Notes: generated by a model not told the origin, from the sequence alone. A stretch of DNA of 64,000 nt from Lentilactobacillus farraginis DSM 18382 = JCM 14108 (GCF_000583655.1 NZ_BAKI01000005.1:44883-108882), one strand, 5' to 3'. Positions 54,017 through 63,916 are shown, counted from the first letter of the stretch. A program made the numbers and translations.

Positions 54017-55408
54017 ATGGATAAAACACTTGTTAGTAAAAATCGTACTCGAAATTTATTGTTTTTAGCCTTAATGATTGGAACTGTGGTTTCAGCATTA
54101 TTGCAAACCGCATTAACAACTGCACTACCTAAAATTATTGCGGATTTTTCAATCTCGGCTCAAACGGGTCAATGGTTAACCAGTGCATTTTCATTAGCAA
54201 TGGGTATCATGATTCCAGCAACAACCTTCTTAATAAAGCGAATCCCTACTAAATGGCTTTTTATTGGCAGCATGACACTATTTGGGATTGGTGAGTTATT
54301 ATCCGCCACTGCAACAACATTTATCATATTACTTATCGGTCGAATTTTACAGGCGATGGGAAGTGGCATCCTGTTATCGCTCACACAAGTAGTTGTTTTA
54401 ACTATTTACCCATTAGAAAAACAGGGAACGATGATGGGCATTTATGGGTTGGCTGCAAGCGCTGCGCCGGTCGTTGCACCAACAGTTACCGGATTGATCA
54501 TTGATACTTTTAGCTGGCGCTTCATTTTTTGGGCAGGGTTACTACTAACTGTTGTTGACATTTTATTCGCTTTTTTAGCTGTAAAAAACGTTCTGCCTAC
54601 AGAAAAAACAACCTTGGATGTAAAGTCATTGCTACTGAGCAGCATTTCTTTTTCGGGAATTTTAGTTGGCTTTGGTAACATTGGTTCCGGACCACTCTTA
54701 AGTATACAAATTGGTCTGCCAATTATCATCGGCTTACTATCCGGATGTCTATTTGCATATCGACAATTTCATATTTCTGAGCCATTGCTAAACTTGAAAA
54801 TTTTTAAAAACAAACAGTTTACGATTGCGGTTATTATCAGTATATTACTATATTTTGCTATGATGTCGGGTTCAACCCTTTTTCCACTGTACATTCAAAG
54901 CGTTCATCATTTATCCGCAACCACTTCTGGATTAATTATGCTGCCTGCCTCCTTGGTAATGGCCATTCTAAGTCCAATAACCGGTCGGCTTTATGATAAA
55001 TTTGGCATTCGACCACTGGCAATCCTAGGGTCTTTTGCAATGCTGATTAGCTGCCTAACAACCATCCATTTAAATGTTCAAACCTCAATTTTATACCTTG
55101 TATTAGTATGGATCATCCGTTTAGTTTCCATATCTTGTGTCATGATGCCAATTGTTACTTGGAGTGTTAGCACATTGGATACCAAGTTCACATCTCATGC
55201 AACGGCATTATTAACAACTTTACGTACCATATCTGGTGCCATTGGAACAGCGGTTTCCGTTTCAATTATGCAATTTGTCACCAACCTGACAACTCACAAC
55301 GGTCCAGTTATCGCAAATAGTTCAGGAATTAACGTCACCTTTATTGTATTAGCGGTGATAGCGGCAATTCAGCTTATTGTTTCACTATTGTGGGTTAAGA
55401 AGAACTAA
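54017..55408 (+). CDS. DHA2-family MFS multidrug transporter (EmrB/QacA type)
   Basis: A 463-residue, 14-helix major facilitator. ALPKIIADFSISAQTGQWLT follows helix 1 as in EmrB/LmrB; GRILQAMGSGILLSL and GIYGLAASAAPVVAPTVTG (motif C) support DHA2 antiporters. AAGGAG before the ATG at 54017 sets the start; the earlier one has no binding site. It is 118 bases after the kinase and may be in the same regulon. Confidence 0.9.
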   Translation: MDKTLVSKNRTRNLLFLALMIGTVVSALLQTALTTALPKIIADFSISAQTGQWLTSAFSLAMGIMIPATTFLIKRIPTKWLFIGSMTLFGIGELLSATATTFIILLIGRILQAMGSGILLSLTQVVVLTIYPLEKQGTMMGIYGLAASAAPVVAPTVTGLIIDTFSWRFIFWAGLLLTVVDILFAFLAVKNVLPTEKTTLDVKSLLLSSISFSGILVGFGNIGSGPLLSIQIGLPIIIGLLSGCLFAYRQFHISEPLLNLKIFKNKQFTIAVIISILLYFAMMSGSTLFPLYIQSVHHLSATTSGLIMLPASLVMAILSPITGRLYDKFGIRPLAILGSFAMLISCLTTIHLNVQTSILYLVLVWIIRLVSISCVMMPIVTWSVSTLDTKFTSHATALLTTLRTISGAIGTAVSVSIMQFVTNLTTHNGPVIANSSGINVTFIVLAVIAAIQLIVSLLWVKKN

Positions 55409-55604
55409 AAATCAGGCAATAATTTGCTTGCACTAATATAGTTCCCATTTGTTAATTGAAATTGCATTACCGTACCAACAGTCATCACTTCTTTTATCTT
55501 CACGTGTGAGCCCTTTTTCAAAAATTTCTCCCGTTGTTTTTTTGTAGCCAGGCGCTCTTAACTTACCGATAAACACGCCAACTTAACAAATCCAAAATAA
55601 TTAT

Positions 55605-55653
55605 AAAAAAGTAAGCAAAGGTTCAATGACTTCAAACCTTTGCTTACTTTTTT
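55605..55653. terminator. Terminator between the MFS gene and GH127
   Basis: AAAAAGTAAGCAAAGGTT pairs with AACCTTTGCTTACTTTTT. Confidence 0.9.
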
Positions 55654-55682
55654 TGCAGTTTACATATTTTTTGATACTAACA

Positions 55683-57648
55683 CTATCTATTTAACCAAAC
55701 GCTCATTTGACCATTTTCCCGATTAGCCCATGCATAGTATGGAATCATCGTCAGGTCAACGTTTTCAGTTTCTTCCGATTTAGCTTCTGTATACAAGTTA
55801 GCTTCATCAGAATCAAGCTTTTCACGTTTAGCGGCAACTTTAACGACGCCGACACCATCAAGCAGCTTCTCATCGAAGTGATAATCCGTCTTGGCATCTG
55901 GTGAAACTTGATACAGCCAAAGTGGTGCTTCATTATCAGCCTGTTCAGCAGCGTAAACCACTGGTCCGCGTTGAACAGCAACTTTACCGAAGTCATGGCT
56001 GACCCGATTGTTAGCCCGCATAATCTTGGTGCTCATGTCCAGTTTCAAATCAAGCGTTAATGACTTACCATCAACATCAAGATAGATGAAACCATCCTTT
56101 ACGGGAAGCGTCTTTGCGCCACCGTTTACTTTCAATTCATAACTGGCTGACCAGCTTGGAATCCGAATTCCGAACTTAAATGAAGCATCGTTAGGATTTT
56201 CGATTTCGTAATGGATATCGCCGCTCCATGGGAAGTGGTTGGTTTGCGAAACCTTAATGCCATCATCAAACTCAGCGTCGTTAGCAATAAACTGATGTGA
56301 CAAAATTGTGTCGCCACTTTCAGTGTAAAGATATTCATCAACTGATGCGATTAAACGTGCCAGGTTAGCTGGGCAGCAAGCGCAGCCAAACCAATCAGCG
56401 GTGGGTCAAGACGTGTGACTTGCCCGGATTTCCTTTACTTGCAGCTGGATCTGCCTCTAACGGGTTCACATAGAAGAAATGTTTACCATCAAGCGACATG
56501 CCACTTAAGGCACCGTTAAAGAGTTCCTTTTCCAAAACGTCGGCATATTCACCCTTAGCGTGGATATTTAACATCTGACGAGCAAAGAATGACATTCCAA
56601 CCGAAGCACACGTTTCGCCATAATCGGTATCGTTAGGCAAATCATAGTCGTAAGTGAAGGCTTCACCAGTCGTTGTTTGGCCAATGTTACCGGTAATGTA
56701 CATCTGGCGTTTAACAATGTCGTTCCAGAAACGATCACAAGCAGCTAATAAGTCTTTATCACCTGTATAACGAGCAACATAGGCCATTCCTGTGCAAAGA
56801 TAGACAACCCGGACAGCATGTCCGTGAGGAACCTTTTGATCTTTGATTGGTTCCGCAGCTAAATAATATTCCCGTGTAAAATCGCGCATCCCAGGAATCA
56901 GGTCACGATCAACACTATCACCATCTGCTTTGATTTGTTTTTCAAAGAAAGCCGGGTCTTGTCCACGCTGAGTCAGGAAGTAGTGAGCCAGGTCAAGATA
57001 CTTCTTGTCTTGAGTTACCTCATACAGACGCGATAATGCCAATTCGATTTCAGGATGACCATCGTATCCCGGAATTTTGCCTTCTTCCAAACCAAAGTTA
57101 TTGTCAATGCAGTCAGCCATTCGCTTGGCAATATCCAAAGCTTTTTCATTACCGGTAGCGTTGTAATAAGCAACGCCGGCTTCGATATAGTGACCCATTG
57201 TATATAGTTCGTGTGATTGTTGAAGACGCTTGAATTTACGTTCTGGAGCATCAATTTGGAAGTAGGTTGACAGATAACCGTCGTCATCTTGTGCCTTAGC
57301 GATTAAATCAATTAGATTGTCAGTAATCTTCTTCAAGTCAGGATTTGGATGGTAGCCAAATGAATATGCAGCAGCTTCCAACCATTTATAAACATCGGTG
57401 TCTTGGAATGGGAACCCATAATGGTGGCCCTTCATTTCACCGGCCGCAATCTTTAAATTGGCAACGGCATGACTATTCTTATCCTGACCATTATTTTGTG
57501 GATCTTCAGCAATGGAGATATCAGCCTCATCATTCATTACCTTCCATTGATAAGGTAATACTTCCTTGACAACGAGTTCTCGATAACGCTTCCAAAAGTC
57601 AGATGTCACCTTGACTTTATTTAATTTAGGAGCTGTATAAACTTGCAT
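55683..57648 (-). pseudogene. Beta-L-arabinofuranosidase, GH127, frameshifted
   Basis: A GH127 enzyme (HypBA1-like) that releases beta-L-arabinofuranose from arabino-oligosaccharides. The first frame (57648 to about 56400) has the alpha/alpha barrel and GETCASVGM, matching the Glu and Cys of the zinc/catalytic site; it breaks after VLTHR. The second frame resumes DWFGCACCPANLARLIASV, with the catalytic Cys pair, and the C-terminal sandwich domain. Two bases missing from a GGCC at 56397-56401 restore HRPDWFGC and give 655 aa, the family size. Cytoplasmic; it lies 57 bases after its transporter. Confidence 0.87.
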
Positions 57649-57705
57649 AAATGGACCTTCCTCTCGAAAAAATACAGTGATTAGTTAACGTCAATAAGCA
57701 GCGTT

Positions 57706-59130
57706 TTAAGCTTCACTTGCTTGAGCAGCCTTAGCTTCTTCAGCGTGACGCTTTGCCAAATCAGCCTTAACGATTGGTTCGTGGTTTTCCCACTTACGGT
57801 AAACAATCATCAAAATCAAGCTGATTGCGTAAATGATAATTGGTGCCCAAACAAAGGTAAAGTTGATTCCTGAAAGACTGCCGGCACTTTGAGTTGCCTT
57901 AGCAGCATCAAAGCCGAAGCCTTTAAGTAACATTGAAGCGATGAAAGAACCAAAACCGGTTCCCATTTGGATACAGAATGAAGCACCGATAGCAGTTAAG
58001 AAACCGTTGGCACGGATACCATTCTTCCATTCACCAAAATCAACAGTGTCACCAACCATGGCGAAGAACATTGTGCAGGCAGAACCTGAACCGATACATG
58101 CAACACACCAGCCGATTAAAGCAGAGGTCGTGTTAGCACCAGCAAAGCCGATCCATGCCTGGCCAACCATTGTCAACAAGAGGAAGAAGACGGTTGTGCC
58201 CCATTTGTGCATAAACTTAACGAAGAATGGAACTGAAGCCATTCCGATAACCTGGATAATCGTGAATCCGTTAAAGAATGAAATCAATCCTTTACTGCCC
58301 ATGTTGTACTGGAAGTAATAAGGCATTGAGGAATTACGGATAATGAAGGCTGTCCAGTAAGCCAAGTTGGCAGTAACGATTAATACCCAAGGCCAATTAC
58401 TCTTGGCAGCTTTGAAACTTTCCTTAATACTGATAACCTTTTCACTTTCAATATTCTTTTCACGCATATCGAAGAACGCAATAAGCAGAAATACAAAAGC
58501 AACAATTGAGTAAATTCCAACAGCTAGTGACCAGCCCTTTTGCTCATTACCGCCACCAAGCATACCGGCAAACGGAATGATAAACGTAACGGCAAAGAAG
58601 TTACCAACATTACCAAGAACTAAACGAATTGAGTTGGCTTGCATCCGGCCATCGGTATCAGAAGTTAAGTTTGGCAATACCGAAGTAATTGGTGTTGAAA
58701 CGGCCGTGTAGGACAAATCGGCTAAGATGTACATAACACCGGCATAAATAACTTTAGCACCGGAACTGATCGATGGTGTGGTGAACAGCAACCAGACAAA
58801 GATAGCAAATGGTAATGACATCCACAGGAACCAAGGACGACTCTTCCCATACTTACTGTGGGTGTGGTCAACCAAGATTCCCATAATCGGTGCACCGATT
58901 GCATCGAAGAAACGAGCAATCAAACTAATAACACCGGCCATTGCAACCGACAAACCAAAGACATTGGTGAAGAAATAAAGCATGTAAGAACTAATGATAC
59001 AGTAAAGCAGGTTACCAGACATATCTGTAAAACCATAGGTTATTTTACGATGCCATGGCAGCTTATCATTTGCCAAAAGTGCCTGCGCACTCGCAGTATT
59101 GGCATCAACATGACTTGCATTTGAACTCAT
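57706..59130 (-). CDS. GPH-family sugar symporter (arabinoside/xyloside type)
   Basis: A 474-residue, 12-helix MelB-like transporter without a EIIA domain. KITYGFTDMSGNLLYCIISS at the first helix and ARFFDAIGAPIMGILVDHTH (motif with Asp) are typical. GGAGG eight bases before the ATG at 59130 sets the start. It precedes the GH127 gene, so it probably imports short arabinosides. A cre-like site lies about 30 bases upstream. Confidence 0.9.
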   Translation of the reverse strand: MSSNASHVDANTASAQALLANDKLPWHRKITYGFTDMSGNLLYCIISSYMLYFFTNVFGLSVAMAGVISLIARFFDAIGAPIMGILVDHTHSKYGKSRPWFLWMSLPFAIFVWLLFTTPSISSGAKVIYAGVMYILADLSYTAVSTPITSVLPNLTSDTDGRMQANSIRLVLGNVGNFFAVTFIIPFAGMLGGGNEQKGWSLAVGIYSIVAFVFLLIAFFDMREKNIESEKVISIKESFKAAKSNWPWVLIVTANLAYWTAFIIRNSSMPYYFQYNMGSKGLISFFNGFTIIQVIGMASVPFFVKFMHKWGTTVFFLLLTMVGQAWIGFAGANTTSALIGWCVACIGSGSACTMFFAMVGDTVDFGEWKNGIRANGFLTAIGASFCIQMGTGFGSFIASMLLKGFGFDAAKATQSAGSLSGINFTFVWAPIIIYAISLILMIVYRKWENHEPIVKADLAKRHAEEAKAAQASEA

Positions 59131-59156
59131 GATCCTGACCTCCATTTATTTATAAA

Positions 59157-59172
59157 TACAAACGCTTACAAT
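59157..59172 (-). promoter_or_regulatory. cre-like site of the arabinoside operon
   Basis: Minus strand ATTGTAAGCGTTTGTA, 27 bases upstream of the symporter start: a near-cre site with a central CG; it predicts CcpA repression of the GH127 operon. Confidence 0.6.
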
Positions 59173-59291
59173 ATTTTGGAAATTATTGCAAAAAATCGAT
59201 AAATGAAATGACGTTACAACTCGCGAGCAATAAACATCTTCAGGCAGCCGTCCTTGGATATTTATTTTTGTATCTCATTTACGATTTCTAT

Positions 59292-59305
59292 AGTAAGCGT
59301 TTGCA
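59292..59305 (+). promoter_or_regulatory. cre-like site of the araC regulator
   Basis: AGTAAGCGTTTGCA (reverse TGCAAACGCTTACT fits the cre consensus) lies 18 bases before TATAAT at 59323-59328 in the shared stretch AGGGCTATAATAG. Confidence 0.55.
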
Positions 59306-59339
59306 AGAAGAAAAAAAAGGGCTATAATAGCAAAAGAAG

Positions 59340-59352
59340 TGATAATTTCCGA
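59340..59352 (+). promoter_or_regulatory. TGATNATTTCCGA motif, copy C
   Basis: TGATAATTTCCGA, 12 bases after the shared TATAAT. A likely binding element for the adjacent AraC protein, or a shared transcript element. Confidence 0.45.
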
Positions 59353-59422
59353 CTAGTTTTAAAAAGGGGTTGGCCGGAAAGGTGCTTCACAAGCGGTTTT
59401 GTATCACGTTTGGGACATTTGG

Positions 59423-59435
59423 TGATTATTTCCGA
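59423..59435 (+). promoter_or_regulatory. TGATNATTTCCGA motif, copy D
   Basis: GG followed by TGATTATTTCCGA, in the long untranslated region of araC. Confidence 0.45.
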
Positions 59436-59480
59436 TATGATTGATTTTTAGTTACATGATCTAGATTTACGGATGTCTGG

Positions 59481-59493
59481 TGCTTATTTCCGA
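59481..59493 (+). promoter_or_regulatory. TGATNATTTCCGA motif, copy E
   Basis: GG followed by TGCTTATTTCCGA, 25 bases before the araC start, near its ribosome binding site. Confidence 0.45.
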
Positions 59494-59517
59494 CATTTGA
59501 ATGGGAGGCTGTCAAAA

Positions 59518-60468
59518 ATGTTATTTTCAACATTTAACATTGCAAAAACACTTCTGTACTATAAGGGAGGTGAATTTCTTGCACATGGGCCGTGGAAACA
59601 CCGCAGAATGTATCATAAAGGAGATTATGAATTAATTTTATGTATTAAAGGGCCGATTTATTTACAAATTGGTGACCGTCGGATAACACTAAATGATCAT
59701 GAAGTCTTATTTGTACCGCCTTTTACAACAATGTACGGCTATCAAAACTCGAAGGGAGATGTTGATTTCTATTGGCTCCACTTCTTTTCACAGTATCGAG
59801 AAGATGTTTTTGAATCAGAAGAGGAGCAGATGGTTTCGGAGGTTAAAACAAACAAACAATCGAAGCGAAAGATTTTCTTGCCAATGCACTTTAAACTATC
59901 TGACTACGAAGAGGCAACTATTTTAATCCATCAGATTTTATCCATTCACAATGAGCTTTCATTTATTGAAGAACGGGACTACCTGGTTTCAGCACTTTTA
60001 ATTCAACTTTATAAGTCTTACTTCAATCATCCTGATTCAAGCGATGAAAGTTCACGAATCAATGCTATCAAGGAATGGATTCGGGCTAATATGTCCAGTA
60101 CGTTAACAGTCGAAGAGATTGCGGAAAACGTTAATCTAAACGCTGATTATTTAACCCGCCTTTTCAAGCGCTGTACCGGTATGACAACGCTTCAATATCT
60201 TAATCACATCAAAATTGAAGTTGCAACCCTACTCTTAATTCGAACAGAGATGCCGGTTAAACAGGTTGCTTTTAATTCGTACTTCAACGACCCCAAAGTC
60301 TTCATGCGCCGCTTCAAGAGTTCAACCGGGCTATCACCCAGTGAGTATCGAAAATCATACAACCTGATTCACCTTAACAATCCCCACGTTGATCCGCAAA
60401 TCCCGATTCCAAAACGAATTGCAGATTCAATCGACTATATTCCGGAAAATGGTGATATCCCAGAATAA
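59518..60468 (+). CDS. AraC-family regulator of the arabinoside operon
   Basis: A 316-residue AraC/XylS protein. Residues about 20-110 form a cupin sugar-sensing domain (YELILCIKGPIYLQIGDRRI, VLFVPPFTTMYGY); residues about 195-300 form the double helix-turn-helix, with VEEIAENVNLNADYLTRLFK and the family end FNDPKVFMRRFKSSTGLSPS. GGAGG nine bases before the ATG at 59518 sets the start. Divergent from the GPH symporter-GH127 genes. Probably an arabinose or arabinoside-responsive activator. Confidence 0.9.
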   Translation: MLFSTFNIAKTLLYYKGGEFLAHGPWKHRRMYHKGDYELILCIKGPIYLQIGDRRITLNDHEVLFVPPFTTMYGYQNSKGDVDFYWLHFFSQYREDVFESEEEQMVSEVKTNKQSKRKIFLPMHFKLSDYEEATILIHQILSIHNELSFIEERDYLVSALLIQLYKSYFNHPDSSDESSRINAIKEWIRANMSSTLTVEEIAENVNLNADYLTRLFKRCTGMTTLQYLNHIKIEVATLLLIRTEMPVKQVAFNSYFNDPKVFMRRFKSSTGLSPSEYRKSYNLIHLNNPHVDPQIPIPKRIADSIDYIPENGDIPE

Positions 60469-60512
60469 CACCTTAGAAAAAACACAAAGAAAATTTTTAG
60501 GAGGATTTTATT

Positions 60513-60710
60513 ATGCATTTATTAACCAAAAAGTTTGCTGGTCAATCAATTATTTCCTGGTTTTTCCAAATTATCTTAATTTGGCTTGCTTGGGCTGTCC
60601 ACGATGGTACATTACCCAATAATGTGACAACTATTACATTCGCGGCTGTTATATTACTGACAATTTACTGGAGTTTTTCACTTGATCGAAAAAGAAGTAA
60701 CAACAAGTGA
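60513..60710 (+). CDS. Small membrane protein (65 aa)
   Basis: A 65-residue protein with two helices (SIISWFFQIILIWLAWAVH and TITFAAVILLTIYWSFSL) and a basic end (DRKRSNNK). AGGAGG eight bases upstream and position 44 bases after araC support real translation. Family not recognised; possibly a partner of araC's operon. Confidence 0.7.
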   Translation: MHLLTKKFAGQSIISWFFQIILIWLAWAVHDGTLPNNVTTITFAAVILLTIYWSFSLDRKRSNNK

Positions 60711-60723
60711 ATTCGCTTTTGTT

Positions 60724-60774
60724 AACCCCGTATTCATGTTAGTATCGCAAGTGAACACATGAATATGAGGGGTT
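60724..60774 (+). promoter_or_regulatory. Hairpin covering the ribosome binding site of the first GH25 gene
   Basis: AACCCC (60724-60729) pairs with GGGGTT (60769-60774), and TATTCATGT (60731-60739) with ACATGAATA (60757-60765). The GAGGGG used as the ribosome binding site for the ATG at 60784 is inside the 3' arm. No T run, so not a terminator. Translational control is possible if the transcript includes the 5' arm. Confidence 0.45.
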
Positions 60775-60783
60775 GAGAATCAG

Positions 60784-61941
60784 ATGAAATTTAATCGTAA
60801 ATCCAAACTGGCAATTTTAACAATGGTTGCTGGTGGTATTTTGTTGGGAAGCTCAACAACGGTCAATGCCGCTTTGACGCCATCAAGTACCTTACCTAAA
60901 ACAGACATGGTCGATGTTTCCAGTTGGCAGGGAAATTTAACTGCAGCTGATTATCAGACAATGGCAAGTAATGGCGTTAAAGCTGTCACAATTAAAGCAA
61001 CCGAAGGTACTAACTATACAAATCCTTATTTGTCGCAGCAGGTTCAATATGCCCAACAGGCTGGGCTAAGCATTAATTTTTATCACTTCGTTCATTTTAC
61101 TTCTACCCAGCAGGCTCAAAGTGAAGCTCAGAATTTTATTAACGCTGTCCAATTGGTTACCAGCTCCAAGGATGTCGTTATGGTGGCCGACTTTGAATCA
61201 TCGGAATTAGCAGGTATCTCAAAATCTCAAAACGATGCCAACCTGGCCGCTTTTGATGCTACCTTAAATCAGGCCGGTTATAATAAGACGGATTTGTATA
61301 CCATGGCAAGTTGGCTGGGTGTTCATATCGATACAAATTCTTCAAATAACGGTTGGATTGCTGATTATCCAAATAACCCAACCGGCAGCAAATACAATTC
61401 GGCCAATGCCTGGCAGTGGGCTTCCGACTATCGCTTCCCATCCATTAATCAGAATATGGACGTTAGTCAAATGAACAATGACTTTTACTTGAATTCGACT
61501 ACCGGGACTTCAAGCAGCTCATCAACACCAACAACCGAAACCGGTACAAGCAGCAGTTCAAGTCTTTCCGGTTCATCAAGTTCAAGTTCGTCAAGTTCAT
61601 CTACTACTAGCAGCGCCACTTCAAGCAAACCTGGCGAAATCGTTAAAGTACCAGGACCATCTGGTAAACAGTATTCTGCCAGCCGTTCCAACTCTGTTAA
61701 ATTGATTTGGCGGCGTAATATGGGTCGTCACGCTTATAAAACAACGGACGGTGCTCGCTACTCCAAGCACTTGGGCATGCGTTACGGTTATAATTCAGAC
61801 ATGCCGGATGTTACTTGGTATACGGATGCTCATGAAAAGCTATACATGAAGAACTCCGGCCACTACGCAATTTACTATCACGTTAAAAGCGCCGATGGCC
61901 AACATGGTGGCTGGATATGGCGCGGTTACTTAAATAAATAA
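60784..61941 (+). CDS. GH25 muramidase with Ser-rich linker and C-terminal domain
   Basis: A secreted lysozyme-like peptidoglycan hydrolase, 385 aa. Signal peptide 1-29 (LTMVAGGILLGSSTTVNA). GH25 domain about 38-235: DMVDVSSWQG, TIKATEG, VMVADFES with the catalytic DFE, and YPNNPTG. A Ser/Thr-rich linker spans about 238-285, and an 80-residue basic C-terminal domain follows (GRHAYKTTDGARYSKHLG), probably for wall binding. A second, shorter GH25 gene lies 220 bases downstream. Confidence 0.92.
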   Translation: MKFNRKSKLAILTMVAGGILLGSSTTVNAALTPSSTLPKTDMVDVSSWQGNLTAADYQTMASNGVKAVTIKATEGTNYTNPYLSQQVQYAQQAGLSINFYHFVHFTSTQQAQSEAQNFINAVQLVTSSKDVVMVADFESSELAGISKSQNDANLAAFDATLNQAGYNKTDLYTMASWLGVHIDTNSSNNGWIADYPNNPTGSKYNSANAWQWASDYRFPSINQNMDVSQMNNDFYLNSTTGTSSSSSTPTTETGTSSSSSLSGSSSSSSSSSSTTSSATSSKPGEIVKVPGPSGKQYSASRSNSVKLIWRRNMGRHAYKTTDGARYSKHLGMRYGYNSDMPDVTWYTDAHEKLYMKNSGHYAIYYHVKSADGQHGGWIWRGYLNK

Positions 61942-61944
61942 CTA

Positions 61945-61993
61945 AAAACAGTTGGGACACCAAAAAATTAAGTTGGTATCGCCAACTGTTTTA
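61945..61993 (+). terminator. Terminator of the first GH25 gene
   Basis: AAAACAGTTGG and CCAACTGTTTT flank a 26-base loop, followed by T-rich sequence. Confidence 0.75.
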
Positions 61994-62163
61994 TATTACA
62001 CTTCGTTACCTGATTGTTGTCCGAATGTAAATAAGTCGATAAATCCCTGCCACTACAGGGATAACGTAGATTATCACAATTTTTAAAAAGTGAAAAATTG
62101 TGGTACGCTTCGCATTATATTATTAATACGAATTTAGAATTTAATTACAGGAGAACATTTAGA

Positions 62164-62874
62164 ATGAAAAAATCTACCCTTTTAAAACTTGCCGCACTGA
62201 CATTGGCCACATTTGGCGTCTTGGCTGCAGGTAATACCGCGCAAGCCAATACTTATTCATCCAGTCACCCCAATGCCGACATGGTTGATATTTCGGCCTA
62301 TCAGGGGGCCCAAACCAACTTGGGTCTCCAGGGCATGAAGGACAAGGGTGTCCAAGCAATGACGATTAAAGCGACTGAAGGGACTTATTATACAAATCCG
62401 CTGCTTGCCCAGCAGACAGCCACCGCCCAGTCGGCTGGTCTTAGCATTAATTTTTACCATTATGCGCAATTCACTACCAAAGCGCAGGCTAAAAAAGAAG
62501 CCAAATATTTTGTTAAAAAAGTCAAAGGCGTTACCGATCAGAAAAACGTTGTTATGGCAATCGATTTTGAAGCACCTAAGTTAGCATCCCAATCGATCAC
62601 CAAGAATGATCGTAACATCAAAGCATTTAACAAGGTGGTTAAAGCTGCTGGTTTTACTAAAACTGATATCTATACTAACGCTAACTGGGTAGACAGCTAC
62701 GTCAGCATGACCAGTGATAATTTAGGATGGTTGGCCAACTATCCAAACAACCCTACCGGCAAAAAGTATGCCGCTGCCAACGCTTGGCAATGGACATCCA
62801 ATTTTAAGTTTGCCGGTCAAGCTGGCAAGTTAGATGTTAGTCAGCTGAACAACGATTATTATTTAAATGATTAA
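62164..62874 (+). CDS. GH25 muramidase, single domain
   Basis: A 236-residue GH25 enzyme: signal peptide 1-27 (LAALTLATFGVLAAGNTAQA), DMVDISAYQG, TIKATEG, VMAIDFEAP with the catalytic DFE, NPTGKKYAAANAWQWTSNF. AGGAG before the ATG at 62164 sets the start; the upstream frame has no binding site. It lacks the linker and C-terminal domain of its neighbour. The pair is a likely tandem duplication with loss or gain of the binding domain. Confidence 0.92.
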   Translation: MKKSTLLKLAALTLATFGVLAAGNTAQANTYSSSHPNADMVDISAYQGAQTNLGLQGMKDKGVQAMTIKATEGTYYTNPLLAQQTATAQSAGLSINFYHYAQFTTKAQAKKEAKYFVKKVKGVTDQKNVVMAIDFEAPKLASQSITKNDRNIKAFNKVVKAAGFTKTDIYTNANWVDSYVSMTSDNLGWLANYPNNPTGKKYAAANAWQWTSNFKFAGQAGKLDVSQLNNDYYLND

Positions 62875-62876
62875 TG

Positions 62877-62942
62877 AAAAAGAGTGTGTTGACAAATTAA
62901 GGAATAATGAGATGTATCCCTAATCTATCAACGCACTCTTTT
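62877..62942. terminator. Terminator of the second GH25 gene
   Basis: AAAAGAGTGTGTTGA and TCAACGCACTCTTTT form a stem with one G-U pair between convergent genes. Confidence 0.85.
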
Positions 62943-62978
62943 AAAATGCAATTATTAATTAGCCGTCGCTTGAGATGA

Positions 62979-63890
62979 TTACTTTTCCAAGATATTCAGT
63001 AAGTTATTATATTGGCTTAACATCCAAGTTTTATAATTTTTACCGTTCGGCAGAGTTTCGGTTACCTTAAGTACTGGCACATTGTTCTTATGAGCAAGTG
63101 ATACCAAATTATTTACAGTCTTATCATCAACTTGTGAGTTATAAACAAAAAAGGCAATTTTGTGATTCTTGATACCATTTTGCATGCTTCGAATTGTCTG
63201 TGGTGAGGGATCAATATCTTTTTCGGTATCATTTTCAAATTGTGGATTGCCTACCTTAAAGCCCATAGCTTTAAGTGCATAATCAAAAACCGGTTCACTG
63301 ACATAGACGTTCTTATTTTTACTTTTTGTCGAAACTTCTTTTAATTTGGAAATCTTGGTATTTACCGGTTTTAATGAAGCAATGTACTTTTCAGCATTTT
63401 TCTTGAAATATTGCTTATTCTTGGGCTGAATCTTTCCTAATTTAGCGGCAATTGTATTTGCTAATTTCGGCATTGTCTTTGGATTATACCAAAGATGTGG
63501 ATTATCACCACTCTTTTTATTCATCAAGTCTTCGCCAACTTTTATGTAGTCAGCTTTTTTGTTACCATTCATCAACTTATCCATCCAACCATCGTAACCA
63601 ATGCCATTGGCAATGACCAACTTTGATCCGGTTAAGTCTTTGGCAACTTTAGTTGTTGGCTCGTAGTCGTGAGGGTCAACATTCGGATTAGTGATAACAG
63701 ATGTTACGTCACCTTTGTTTCCCGCAACCTTTTTTGCAACCTCACCATAAAAATCAGTGGTTGCCGTAATTTTTACTTTACCATTACTGCTGGACGATGA
63801 ATTGCTGGAACAACCGGCTGCGACGACGCCAAGCGTCACAACCAAAAACGCTAATAATACATATTTAAATCTAACTATCTTTCGTAACAT
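62979..63890 (-). CDS. Metal ABC transporter substrate-binding lipoprotein (Zn/Mn type)
   Basis: A cluster A-I metal-binding protein, 303 aa. Signal peptide with a lipobox (GVVAAGC). Metal ligands expected at NVDPHDYEPTT (His), NPHLWYNP (His), VSEPVFDYAL (Glu) and an Asp near NDTEKDIDPSP. Zinc is favoured by an inverted repeat upstream that resembles Zur boxes. The usual ABC partners are not inside the window; they may lie past its edge or elsewhere. Confidence 0.88.
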   Translation of the reverse strand: MLRKIVRFKYVLLAFLVVTLGVVAAGCSSNSSSSSNGKVKITATTDFYGEVAKKVAGNKGDVTSVITNPNVDPHDYEPTTKVAKDLTGSKLVIANGIGYDGWMDKLMNGNKKADYIKVGEDLMNKKSGDNPHLWYNPKTMPKLANTIAAKLGKIQPKNKQYFKKNAEKYIASLKPVNTKISKLKEVSTKSKNKNVYVSEPVFDYALKAMGFKVGNPQFENDTEKDIDPSPQTIRSMQNGIKNHKIAFFVYNSQVDDKTVNNLVSLAHKNNVPVLKVTETLPNGKNYKTWMLSQYNNLLNILEK

Positions 63891-63916
63891 TTGTTTACCT
63901 CTTCCATTCTTTAAAT

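Noticed and set aside
61994..62163. Inverted repeats (AAATCCCTG/CAGGGAT and CACAATTTTT/AAAAATTGTG) before the second GH25 gene as a riboswitch
   Set aside because: They are short, AT-rich and not linked to a recognisable motif; they could be operator or weak terminator elements but nothing decides.
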